In this document: positions 23,426 to 32,130 of the stretch, in pieces
Position numbering within the stretch: position 1 is the stretch's first letter
Layout of the letters: each line of letters begins with the position of its first letter
Origin: Trichostrongylus colubriformis
Lineage: Eukaryota > Nematoda > Chromadorea > Rhabditida > Trichostrongylidae
Direction of reading: 5' to 3'
DNA length: 64,000 nucleotides
NCBI GenBank assembly: GCA_963978905.1
Contig: OZ022256.1
Location: 29,041,426 to 29,105,425 of the forward strand
Notes under the pieces: model-generated
Told to the model about the DNA's origin: nothing
Seen by the model: the letters and a program-made list of their open reading frames with translations, nothing else
The model's database searches: none
Position numbers and translations under genes: made by a program

Positions 23426-23529
23426 AGGCCTTCTGGATCACGGCCAGGAATCCTAAAATCAATAGAAAAGAGGAATGCGTTGAAATCACTAAGGAGCTGG
23501 CACCCTTTGCGGCCCCATGCGGGTTTTGA
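23422..23529 (+). pseudogene. C-terminal tail of the Penelope-like protein, frame-shifted
   Basis: In the frame one base off from the preceding nuclease, the sequence reads 'LEAFWITARNPKINRKEEC' and ends in 'APFAAPCGF' with a stop at 23527-23529. This short tail after GIY-YIG is usual in Penelope-like proteins, so the original gene ended here. It shows that the break at about 23420 is a simple small insertion or deletion. Confidence 0.75.
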
Positions 23530-23877
23530 TCTATTGGATCAATCCCCGTGGTTTTCTCTCCAACGGGGTCGGGGTTAGAACATCAATCAATAAGGGGTTT
23601 ATACAGCGTCAAGGTCACTTGGTTTCTTTTTGCCTCTGGAAAGATTAAATTAGGGCAAACTCCCTCAGGGGCTTCCTCAAGTAAGTGGTCTGAGGGTCCT
23701 TACCTATTTAAACCCCTCTTCTACCACTACGGGGTGGCAGGTGGACCTCTACGGTCGACGGTTTCAAAGGTTAGTCAGTATTTATCTAGGGCATCGTTCC
23801 CTTCTACGAGCTGTCAATTTTTCTGTGAAATGAAATGGCTTTGAACGAATAGTTTTCATGAAGACTTCACTCTTCCA

Positions 23878-23913
23878 GACTCTGAAGAAGGCGACGACGC
23901 CGAAACGTCAGTC
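23878..23913 (+). ncRNA. Hammerhead-ribozyme-like motif, right terminus
   Basis: Plus strand: stem I 'GACT' (23878-23881), 'CTGAAGA' (23882-23888), one A, stem II 'GGCG' / 'CGCC' around loop 'ACGA' (23890-23901), 'GAAA' (23902-23905), 'CGTC' with the cleavage position after C23909, then 'AGTC' (23910-23913) closing stem I. It is identical to the left copy in mirror orientation. Self-cleavage would define the 5' end of element RNA in established models. Activity is not shown by sequence alone. Confidence 0.65.
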
Positions 23914-24439
23914 GGAATAAAGTGATTATCAATCTTGGTTGAAGCTAAAGCATCCGAACAACCGTTATTAAAAGATCATGCCAAGATTCATCGAAAGTCG
24001 TACATGAACTTTCATCATTTTGGGAGAAGAATCGTTTGAGGGAAGTGAAGGCCACAATGAAAAGCTAGTTTTGAATAATCCGTCTTTAATAACTCTGCCC
24101 TATTCTGTTCATTTCATCTGCCCAAGAGCAACAAAAACGCTGACTGCGATGGCCGCTAAGTGCTAAGTAGTGTGACGGTGGTTAACAAGGAAGGAAACGG
24201 TAAAAAACCCGATAGAAGCCTTTGATTTGGATTAGTGCCATGATATAGAAAGCTCACGTCGCAGCGTATGTAAGTGCAAGCTGACAGCGTCGTAGTGGTT
24301 GGGCCGTGAAGTGATGACATGGCCTACGCCTTCTTTTAGGCGTAATCGCTTCAACCCGACTAACAGGCCCTCCAAGGTCACATCCATCATCTGTCATTCT
24401 GAGCCATGGAAATTTTCCGTCCTAACGGCACATCCCGGC

Positions 24440-24683
24440 GGGGTCTCTACTCTTATGTCAGCATTTTCGCACCGCGGCATGTCGTAAGCGAAGCAATGCA
24501 GACGAGCTAAAGGCGCCATATTGGTGGGTCCTGAAGCGATTACAAGTCAACTGCGTATCGCGCCCCTAAATTAGCGTGTTTATCGTTCCAAGACCCAACT
24601 ACCGCGACGCGCATAGCTCGCACACAATGCGTCGCACGCCGCTCCTAGTCCTGCAAAAATCCTGACATAAGGGTACACACCCA
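24440..24683. mobile_element. MITE, 'CTTATGTCAGG' family, copy 2
   Basis: The ends mirror each other around 'CTTATGTCAGC' at 24452 and 'CTGACATAAGGGTACACACC' at 24662. Inner blocks 'CGCGGCATGTCG', 'GAGCTAAAGGCGCCAT', 'CTACCGCGACGCGCATAGCT' and 'TGCGTCGCACGCCGCTC' match copy 1 at 11.5 kb. It is longer than copy 1 by roughly 70 bp of central sequence (about 24520-24595). Confidence 0.65.
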
Positions 24684-25105
24684 CCCCGCCGCGGCCACAC
24701 GAAACCTGTAAGGTGTGGCAGCGATACACAGCTAAATGACACGCTCTCTTGCGAAGGGGACCCCGCCCCGTGGAGTCTATAGACAAGTGTAAGGCTTTCT
24801 CAAAAAAGGGACATTCTTCTCCGTAAAAGCATTCCACTGCTATTCACCATGTTCCTCTTATTGGCCCTTAGGCTTCTCTCACAGTTATTGCGAACGAACC
24901 GCCTTTCTCAATGCGAAAATATCGTTTCCCCTGCTTTTAAACGTGCCAAGCGAGTTTGTTCAGCATACACATGGTGCATCGATTCCGATGTTTGCTCTCG
25001 AGCAGACCCATATTCAGGAGGTCCCAAAGAAACTGCAACTGTTTTGCGATATAGTCCAGCTCGGTCAATCCGATAGGGTACCGTTATGCTCTATAGAAAC
25101 GAGTG

Positions 25106-25237
25106 TACAGTCCATTCCGGAGCGCTTGATAGGGCGTGGCCTACGGATTCGGGTGAATGTGTATCAAACTCTCTCCCAAACACTCTCACTCTCGGAACTC
25201 AGGCCACACCCTATCTAGCGCTGTGAAATGGACTGTA
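25106..25237. mobile_element. 130-bp TA-flanked palindromic element, Tc1-like ends
   Basis: The left arm 'TACAGTCCATT', continuing to 'GATAGGGCGTGGCCT', mirrors the right arm 'AGGCCACACCCTATC', which ends 'AATGGACTGTA'. If the outer TA is the target duplication, the element begins with 'CAGTCC'; Tc1-family ends commonly begin CAGT. An inner stretch resembling 'GGGCGTGGCCTACGG' recurs at 28292, outside any such ends. Confidence 0.6.
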
Positions 25238-25249
25238 CTTTAGAAAATG

Positions 25250-25530
25250 GAAGTCTGTTAAAGACATCATTAGGGGTAAGGCAGCAATGGAGAAATCCCT
25301 ACAAGAAGTCCCTCACGTAGTAGTTCTGGGCCTAAGATGGCTATCTGTGGCGAAATCCCGGTGAAAAAGCGTCCCTCTGAGCTGTAGAAACGCCGCAAAA
25401 CCCCGCAAACGCACTTATGTTCCGCCTCTTGACAGGTTAATCCCGCCTCCCGATGACGTGTTCTCGATTGACTGGGGTGAGAGCGGTCAGGGAGATGAGG
25501 CAAGATCGAAGGTTTTGCGGCGCGCTTTCG
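25250..25530. repeat. Dispersed repeat, copy 1 (partner at 35045-35290)
   Basis: Ordered landmarks shared with 35.05-35.29 kb in the same orientation are 'AAAGACATCATTAGGGGTAA', 'GAGAAATC', 'AAGAAGTC', 'CTGTGGCG', 'CCGCCTC', 'TGACGTG' and 'TCTCGATT' with 'CTGGGGTG'. The family is not recognised and no coding motif was seen. Confidence 0.55.
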
Positions 25531-26139
25531 CAGTTTTAGCTCGAAGCTCACTCCATACAATAGATGCTGTCATAATTCCAAGCATTCCCTTGTGTTTACT
25601 TGGCAACATGCCAATGAAAAACTAGATCAGATTACCCGCGTATTGACGGGAAGGTCGTCCACGCCTAAAACCAACGGTGGAAAGGGGGTCCCGTTTCTCG
25701 GGTTTTTGGCCATTTCCATCCGTTTTATCTCCACTGTTCTGTTACTAGACATCTCGACTTCCATATGCACTATTTCTTTTACTTTTCGTCCGACTTTCCC
25801 CTAATGATGCCTTTAAAGAAACCCAAGTCGTGCCAAAGCCATCGGAGCGATCCTTTCCTGCACTGTCACTGCATCTGATCAGGTCACTTACAGATTCTCT
25901 AATTCTAGATGACGGACGGGAACCGGAGTAGGCTCGAAGCTCCACTACTGTGAGACATCCAAAATGCTGTCTGCTTCCCAATGAGTGGAATGACAATAAT
26001 GAGGGCAAAGAAGTGGTGTTCGTGCACAAGAAAGACATTTTAATCGGGTACCGAATAACGAGAAAAGATTTCAATATATGCATTAATATTTAGTTCATAT
26101 ACTATCATACCCTATATATAAACCAGGAGTTTGGTTTGT

Positions 26140-26144
<5 letters not shown>

Positions 26145-26179
<35 letters not shown>
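26145..26179 (+). repeat. (TG)n microsatellite
   Basis: An uninterrupted TG dinucleotide run of about 35 bases lies directly upstream of the first SL1-like sequence. Confidence 0.9.
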
Positions 26180-26181
<2 letters not shown>

Positions 26182-26203
26182 GGTTCAATTACCCAAGTTT
26201 GAG
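26182..26203 (+). other. SL1 spliced-leader-like 22-mer, copy 1
   Basis: These 22 bases equal the nematode SL1 leader except for C instead of T at position 5. The next bases are GTACGTG, so a splice donor-like GT follows exactly where the leader ends in SL RNA. Further downstream there is no resemblance strong enough to call an SL RNA gene, and I see no Sm-binding site of the 'AATTTTTGG' type. Forty-six bases upstream is the repeat block 'AACCAGGAGTTTGGT', which also precedes copy 2. Confidence 0.75.
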
Positions 26204-26461
26204 GTACGTGACACTCTACAGACCCTCAGAAGTTAGCAGGAAAGGTCGAGCCAAGTGCTGGCTGGGTGAGGCGTAATGGGGGATGTACAGAACGCACATC
26301 GACTTTGTCGATATCGATTGAATCGATCGATATTGATAGAAAGTATCGGCTTTGTGCAGAAGGCTGGAAACGGCTCATGTACCCGATCCAACGGAAGGTC
26401 GGCTCATCAGCGGGAAAGGTCGGGTCAAGTGTGGGTTGGGTGGGGAATGGTAGGAGATGCA

Positions 26462-28060
26462 CTCATGAAAGTTGAAATTCTGCAACACACGCATCACCGA
26501 TCGATATCGATTGAAAATATCGGTTTTTGTGCAGAAGGCTGGAAACGACTTATGGACCATACTATTGCTTAAGTGCCCTCATGAAAGTTGAAATTCTACA
26601 TATAACATCATGCATCACCGATCGATATTGATTGAAAATATCGGTTTTTGTGCAGAAGGTTGGAAACGGTTTATGGACCATACTATTGATTAAGTGCCCT
26701 CATAGAGGTTGAAATTCTACAACATCATGCATCACCGATCAATATGGATTGAAAATATCGGTTTTTGTGCGGAAGGCTGGAAACGGCTTATGGACCATAC
26801 TATTGATTAAGTGCCCTCATGAAAGTTGAAATTCTATAACATCATGCATCACCGATCGATATTGATGAAAATATCGGTTTTTGTGCAGAAGGTTGGAAAC
26901 GGCTTATGGACCATACTATTGCTTAAGTGCCCTCATGAAAGTTGAAATTCTACATATAACATCATGCATCACCGATCGATATTGATTGAAAATATCGGTT
27001 TTTGTGCAGAAGGTTGGAAACGGTTTATGGACCATACTATTGATTAAGTGCCCTCATAGAGGTTGAAATTCTACAACATCATGCATCACCGATCAATATG
27101 GATTGAAAATATCGGTTTTTGTGCGGAAGGCTGGAAACGGCTTATGGACCATACTATTGATTAAGTGCCCTCATGAAAGTTGAAATTCTATAACATCATG
27201 CATCACCGATCGATATTGATGAAAATATCGGTTTTTGTGCAGAAGGTTGGAAACGGCTTATGGACCATACTATTGATTAAGTACCCCCATAGAGGTTGAA
27301 ATTCTACAACATCATGCATCGCCGATCAATATTGATTGAAAATATCGGTTTTTGTGCAGAAGGTTGGAAACGGCTTATGGACCATACTACTGAGTGAATG
27401 CCCTCATAGAAGTTAAAATTCTACAACATCACGCATACCGATCGATATTGAGTGAAAATATCGGTTTTTGTGCAGAAGGCTGGAAACGGCTTATGGACCA
27501 TACTATTGATTAAGTTCCCTCATAATAATTGAGATTTTACAACATCATGCATCACCGATCGATATTGATTGAAAATATCGGTTTTTGTGCAGAAGGTTGG
27601 AAACGGCTTATGGACCATACTACTGAGTGAGTGCCCTTATAAAAGTTGAAATTCTGCAACAACATGCGTCACCGATCGATATTGAGTGAAAATATCGGTT
27701 TTTGTGCAGAAGGCTGGGAACGGCTTATGGACCATACTATTGATTAAGTGCCCTTATAAAAGTTGAAATTCTGCAACATCACGCATCACCGATCGATATT
27801 GAGTGAAAATATCGGTTTTTGTGCAGAAGGCTGGGAACGGCTTATGGACCATACTATTGATTAAGTGCCCTTATAAAAGTTGAAATTCTGCAACAACATG
27901 CGTCACCGATCGATATTGAGTGAAAATATCGGTTTTTGTGCAGAAGGCTGGGAACGGCTTATGGACCATACTATTGATTAAGTGCCCTTATAAAAGTTGA
28001 AATTCTGTAACAACATGCGTCACCGATCAATATTGATTGAAAATATCGGTTATTGTGTAG
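26462..28060 (+). repeat. Satellite array of about 117-bp units with higher-order structure
   Basis: About 14 head-to-tail units contain 'GATCGATATTGATTGAAAAT', 'ATCGGTTTTTGTGCAGAAGG' and 'CTTATGGACCATACTATTG'. The start of 'CGGTTTTTGTG' falls at 26521, 26642, 26759, 26875, 26996, 27113, 27229, 27346, 27462, 27579, 27696, 27813 and 27930, with a final variant at 28047. The spacing runs 121, 117, 116, 121, 117, 117 (or 116), then about 117. Units at 26.58-26.93 kb and 26.93-27.29 kb form a near-identical 354-bp three-unit duplication. The last units include a two-unit (234-bp) pattern. A frame at 26276-26572 is accidental. Confidence 0.95.
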
Positions 28061-28264
28061 AAGGTGTCCTTACTGCACACCACTTTACTGGATCATGTCA
28101 CACTCCGCACACTGTGGACACTGTTGACGGGCCTGCATTAAAATGTTCGGTGTTTAGATGAAAATGTCTATAGTTCGTTCGGAAAGAGCCCAGGTGTCGG
28201 GATATCATACCTCATATATAAAACAGGAGTTTGGTGAGTTTGTATATCTGTGTGTCCACCCTTT

Positions 28265-28286
28265 GGTTTAACTACCCAAGTTTGAG
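28265..28286 (+). other. SL1 spliced-leader-like 22-mer, copy 2
   Basis: These 22 bases equal SL1 except for C instead of T at position 8. They are followed by GTGTAG, again a GT. Upstream at 28207-28235 is the same repeat block as in copy 1 ('ATATATAAAACAGGAGTTTG'), 29 bases away because the (TG)n run is missing. The different mismatch in each copy suggests that both derive from a perfect or near-perfect leader carried by the ancestral repeat. Confidence 0.75.
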
Positions 28287-28389
28287 GTGTAGAGGGCGTG
28301 GCCTACGGGCTTGGGTGAGAGTGAGAGTGTGTGACGGGATGAGAGAGTTCGATACACGCGCTGACTTTGCATGCTTCCATGTGTGACGC

Positions 28390-29885
28390 GCAGTAGTGTG
28401 CTCCAGCTGGCATACCAAATTGAATGAGAGTTTTAGCGCATCGGCGATTTGGCGTGCCACGTCACTCTAGCAACCGCGGTCAGTTGAAAGCGGCGCGTGC
28501 CAACGTGCGGTTGTTTTCTTTTTCTGCTATTTCCTTTTCGTAATTTTCCATATCTTATCGAAAGCCGATATCTGTTATGGCAAATATCCAAAATCGCGGA
28601 TGCGCCAATACTTTCACCTTCCGATTAATACGTATCTTATCCTTTACGCAAACGCGCCAATTCTCTCGAATCGCGGATGCGCCGATCCGCCAATTGTCTC
28701 AAATCGCAGATGCGCAAATGAGCTCATTTTCTCGATCGATACGTGTATTTAACTTTACGCCAATGCGCCAAAACTCTCATTTAGTTGGGTATGGCATAAC
28801 AAATTGAATGAGAGCTTTAGCGCACCGGCGCATCCGCGATTTGGGATTTTTGGCATGCCACGTCACTCTAGCAACCGCGGTCAGTTGAACGCGGCGCGTG
28901 CCAACGTGCGGTTGATTTCTTTTTCTCCTATTTCCTTTTCGTAATTTTCCATATCTTATCGAAAGTCGATATCGAAAGCCGCACGTTGGCACACACCGCG
29001 TTCAACTGATCGCGGTTACAAGAGTGACCTGGCACGCCAAAATTCCCAAATCACTGATGCGCAAATGTGCTCATTTTCTCGATCGATACATATATTTAAC
29101 TTTACGCCAATGCGCCAAAACTCTCATTTAGTTGGGTATGGCATACCAAACTGAATGAGAGTTTTAGCGCATCGGCGCATCCGCGATTTGGAATTTTTGG
29201 CATGCCACGTCACTCTAGCAACCGCGGTCAGTTGAACGCGGCGCGTGTCAACGTGCGGTTGCTTTCTTTTTCTTCGCTTTCCATTTCGTGATTTTCCATA
29301 TCTTATCGAAAGCCGATATCTGCTATGGCAAATATCCAAAATCGCGGATGCGCCAATACTTTCACCTTCCGATTAATACGTATCTTATCCTTTACGCAAA
29401 CGCGCCAATTCTCTCTAATCGCAGATGCGCAAATGTGCTCATTTTCTCGATCGATACGTATATTTAACTTTACGCCAATGCGCCAAAATTCTCATTTAGT
29501 TGGGTATGGCATAACAAATTGAATAAGAGCTTTAGCGCATCGGCGCATCCGCGATTTGGAATTTTTGGCATGCCACGTCACTCTAGCAACCGCGGTCAGT
29601 TGAACGCGGCGCGTGTCAACGTGCCTTTGATTTCTTTTTCTCCTATTTCCTTTTCGTAATTTTGCATATCTTATCGAAAGCCGATATCGAAAGCCGCACG
29701 TTGGCACGCACCGCGTTCAACTGATCGCGGTTACAAGAGTGACGTGGCGCGCCTAAATTCCCAAATCGCGAATGCGCCGATCCGCCAATTCTCACAAATC
29801 GCGGATGCGCAGATGCGCTCATTTTCTCGATCGATGCGTATATTTAACTTTACGGTGATGCGCCAAAACTCTTATTCGATTTGAT
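28390..29885. repeat. Compound tandem array, alternating A and B units of about 350-370 bp
   Basis: Boundaries marked by 'GTTGGGTATGGCATA' occur at 28784, 29131 and 29499, giving units of about 347 and 368 bp and flanking partial ones. Every unit contains 'CATCCGCGATTTGG', 'GCCACGTCACTCTAGCAACC' and 'CGGTCAGTTGAACGCGG'. B units (28784-29130 and 29499-29885) also carry the mirror of this block ('CCGCACGTTGGCAC', 'CGCGTTCAACTGATCGCGG', 'AAGAGTGAC'), so each B unit is a palindrome. A units (around 28560-28783 and 29305-29498) instead carry 'ATGGCAAATATCCAAAATCG'. Similar 60-76 codon frames appear in each unit and are by-products of the repetition. Confidence 0.85.
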
Positions 29886-29939
29886 ATGTACACAGCATTA
29901 GAAACTCTTTTCATTGTAATTCCGCTCTGAACCACTTAT

Positions 29940-30450
29940 TTGAAGCCGACGATGTCTGCTCCTGACATGTGACGCCCAAGTGATGAACGGTTTTGCCCCA
30001 CCGAGGTTCGTGGCTGTCCAGTACTGTTAGTTCCATCTACATTACGAACGAGTGTCGCCCATTCCGCGTAATCAGGAGGTTGGAGCTCCTCAATTCCAAC
30101 TTATTATTATTTACTTTTGCAGAATACAGCTCTAAAATGCTTTTCAGTTCGTACATTTCTGCGAGTCCCCAGCCACATGATCTCTGCCACCTACCGCCAT
30201 ATAGACGTGATCAACTGATATGGGGGCTCTCTGTTGGTCTTACCCATGCGCGACCCGTATTCGGAAGACCTCCTCGATGCCGACGATGCCTGCTCCTGAC
30301 ATGTGATGTGCCCAAGTGAAGAACGGTTTTGCCCCACCGAGGTTCGTGGCTGTCCAGAACTGTTAGTTCCATCTACATTACGAACGAGTGTCGTCCATTC
30401 CGCGTAACCAGCAGGTTAAAGCTCCTCAATTCCTACTTTTGCAGAAGCAT
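29940..30450 (+). repeat. Direct duplication of about 170 bp, 333 bp apart
   Basis: A block starting 'CGACGATG', with 'TGCTCCTGACATGTGA', 'GAACGGTTTTGCCCCACCGA', 'CATTACGAACGAGTGTCG' and 'GGTTGGAGCTCCTCAATTCC', occurs at about 29948-30125 and again at about 30281-30440. The intervening sequence (about 30130-30280) is unique in the window. Confidence 0.75.
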
Positions 30451-32130
30451 AACCTATAAATAAACAAGGAGTTTGGTGTGTGTACTATTGTCTGTCCGTT
30501 CGATTCTCCGTTTTACCAGTAAGACAAGTGGGGAGGTCAGGTCAAGTTCGGGTTGGGTGGGCATGGCCAAGATGATCAGAGCGGACATGGGCAAGCCTGA
30601 CTCCGCCCGCAGTAGGCGGGGCGTTCGCTGCATTGTCTTCAGATCAACGCTAAAATTCTTTCATCTCAAACTTCCACGGGCAGCGGGAGAAGGTGAACCA
30701 AGATGAGATCGGAGTATATGTAGCAGTTAAGGGAAGCCCACCTTCAACGGGCGGAGCGTGCTGCAAGCGGCCGGTGCTTACTGCAACTGTTCATAACCCA
30801 GCTCCAGAGCAGTCTAGAGACTGAGGAAAAATCGCTGGAGATCAGCGAGATCTGAGCTGTTTCCAGTATATTTGAAGTGAGGGAAGACCCACCCACAGTG
30901 GGCGGTGCAAGCAACCGAAATCGTGTTCACTCATGAAACATCATATTCTTCTCTAAAGCGGTCCAGGGACGGGGTGAAAACCAAAATGTGTAACAGCCGA
31001 AGTGGCAAAAATAATGCCAAATGATCACGTTAGGCGGAGCCTTCGCTACGATGTTGATTGAAAATATCAGTGTTTGTGCCGAAGGCTGGAAACGGCTTAT
31101 GGACAGTTGAAATCCTACAACATCATGCACCACCGATTGATATTGATCGGAAATATCGGTTTTTGTGCAGAAGGTGTCTTTACTGCACACTACTTTACCA
31201 GACTATGTCAGACTCCGCTCACTGTGGACACTAAGGACGAGGCCTGCGTTAAAATGTTCCGTGTTCAGATGCAAAATTCTATAATTCTTTCCAAGGAGCC
31301 CATGAGTCGGGATAACATAACCTATATACAAACCAGTAGTTGTTGTGTCTGTTAAGTTGTCTGTCTGTCCCAAGCGAAATTCTATACTGCCTGAAAAACA
31401 AGCGGGGGAAGTCAGGTCATGTTAGGGTTGGATAGGTTTTGCTAAGAGATGAACAGGTAGCACATGGACCATGTCAGACTCCGTCCCCTGTGGGAGGGGC
31501 GTGCGTTACAATGTTCGGTGTCCAAATGCAAAATTCTATAATTCGTTCCAAGAGAGCCCAGGAGTCGGGATGAGGTGGGCCAAAATGAGTCAAGGGAGTT
31601 TGTGACTGCTGAAGAGACCTACCGGCCCCTCCGCTGTAATTCGTTCCAAAAGAGCCAGGAGTAGCGATAAGGTAGGCCAAAATGAGTGAAGGGTGTATGT
31701 AGTAGATGAAGAATACACGCCTTCAGTAGGCGGAGCACGCTCCACGTAGGTGGTGCTTAACGAGCGTTTATAAGTTGTCTCAGGTGCAGCCCAGAAACTG
31801 CGAAAAAAATCGATGGAGATTAGTGCTGTCTATGCGGTGTTGCACATTATTGAGGTAGGTGGAGGCCCGCCTACAATGGGCGGAACGTGCAATCACCAAT
31901 ATCGTGCTCACTCATGAGAAATATAACACCGCCCGGAGCGGTCTAAAGTGCCGTAGAGAGCGGAAGTAATTCGATGCTGCTAGAGTGACAAAAATAATGT
32001 CAACTGATCACGGTAGACGGGCCGTCATCAGGATATTGGCTGAAAGTATCGGTTTTTGCGAAAGGCTGCAAACGTCTTATGGACCATAGACTCAGTGAGT
32101 ACCGTCATGAAAGATGAAATCCTGGAAAAT
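30450..32130 (+). repeat. Dispersed repeat cluster, locus 3, with single satellite-like units
   Basis: The block 'CCTATA' followed by a degenerate 'AAACAAGGAGTTTGG' stretch opens units at about 30448 and 31319. 'GGGCGG'-type units recur near 30613, 30750, 30898, 31488, 31717 and 31877. Between them, 31040-31180 holds about one and a half diverged satellite units ('GCTGGAAACGGCTTATGGAC', 'AATATCGGTTTTTGTGCAG'), and 32030-32095 holds another fragment. The segment 31165-31325 also matches 28065-28215 just after the big array. The array and this cluster are therefore relatives. Confidence 0.75.

Larger units (their letters stand above)
22116..23944 (+). mobile_element. Penelope-like element, 5' truncated, with inverted terminal repeats
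   Basis: About 125-bp termini lie at 22116-22241 and 23816-23944 in inverted orientation and differ at only a handful of positions by eye. Each includes 'CTGAAGAAGGCGACGACGCC' followed by 'GAAACGTCAGTC' on its outward strand. Between them is a reverse transcriptase/GIY-YIG reading frame broken by two frameshifts and lacking its N-terminal half. Penelope-like elements are known to carry pseudo-LTRs in direct or inverted orientation and hammerhead motifs within them; this copy has the inverted form. High similarity between the ends suggests that the insertion is not ancient, despite the broken frame. Confidence 0.85.

Noticed and set aside
26182..26300. Complete SL1 RNA gene
   Set aside because: The leader and following GT are present, but the downstream part does not resemble SL RNA and lacks an Sm-binding site.
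26462..28060. CRISPR array
   Set aside because: The repeats are contiguous 117-bp satellite units with no unique spacers, and the window is eukaryotic.
28577..29707. Repeated 60-76 codon frames as a small gene family
   Set aside because: They are the same part of a tandem repeat read in each unit; composition and position follow the repeat, not a coding constraint.
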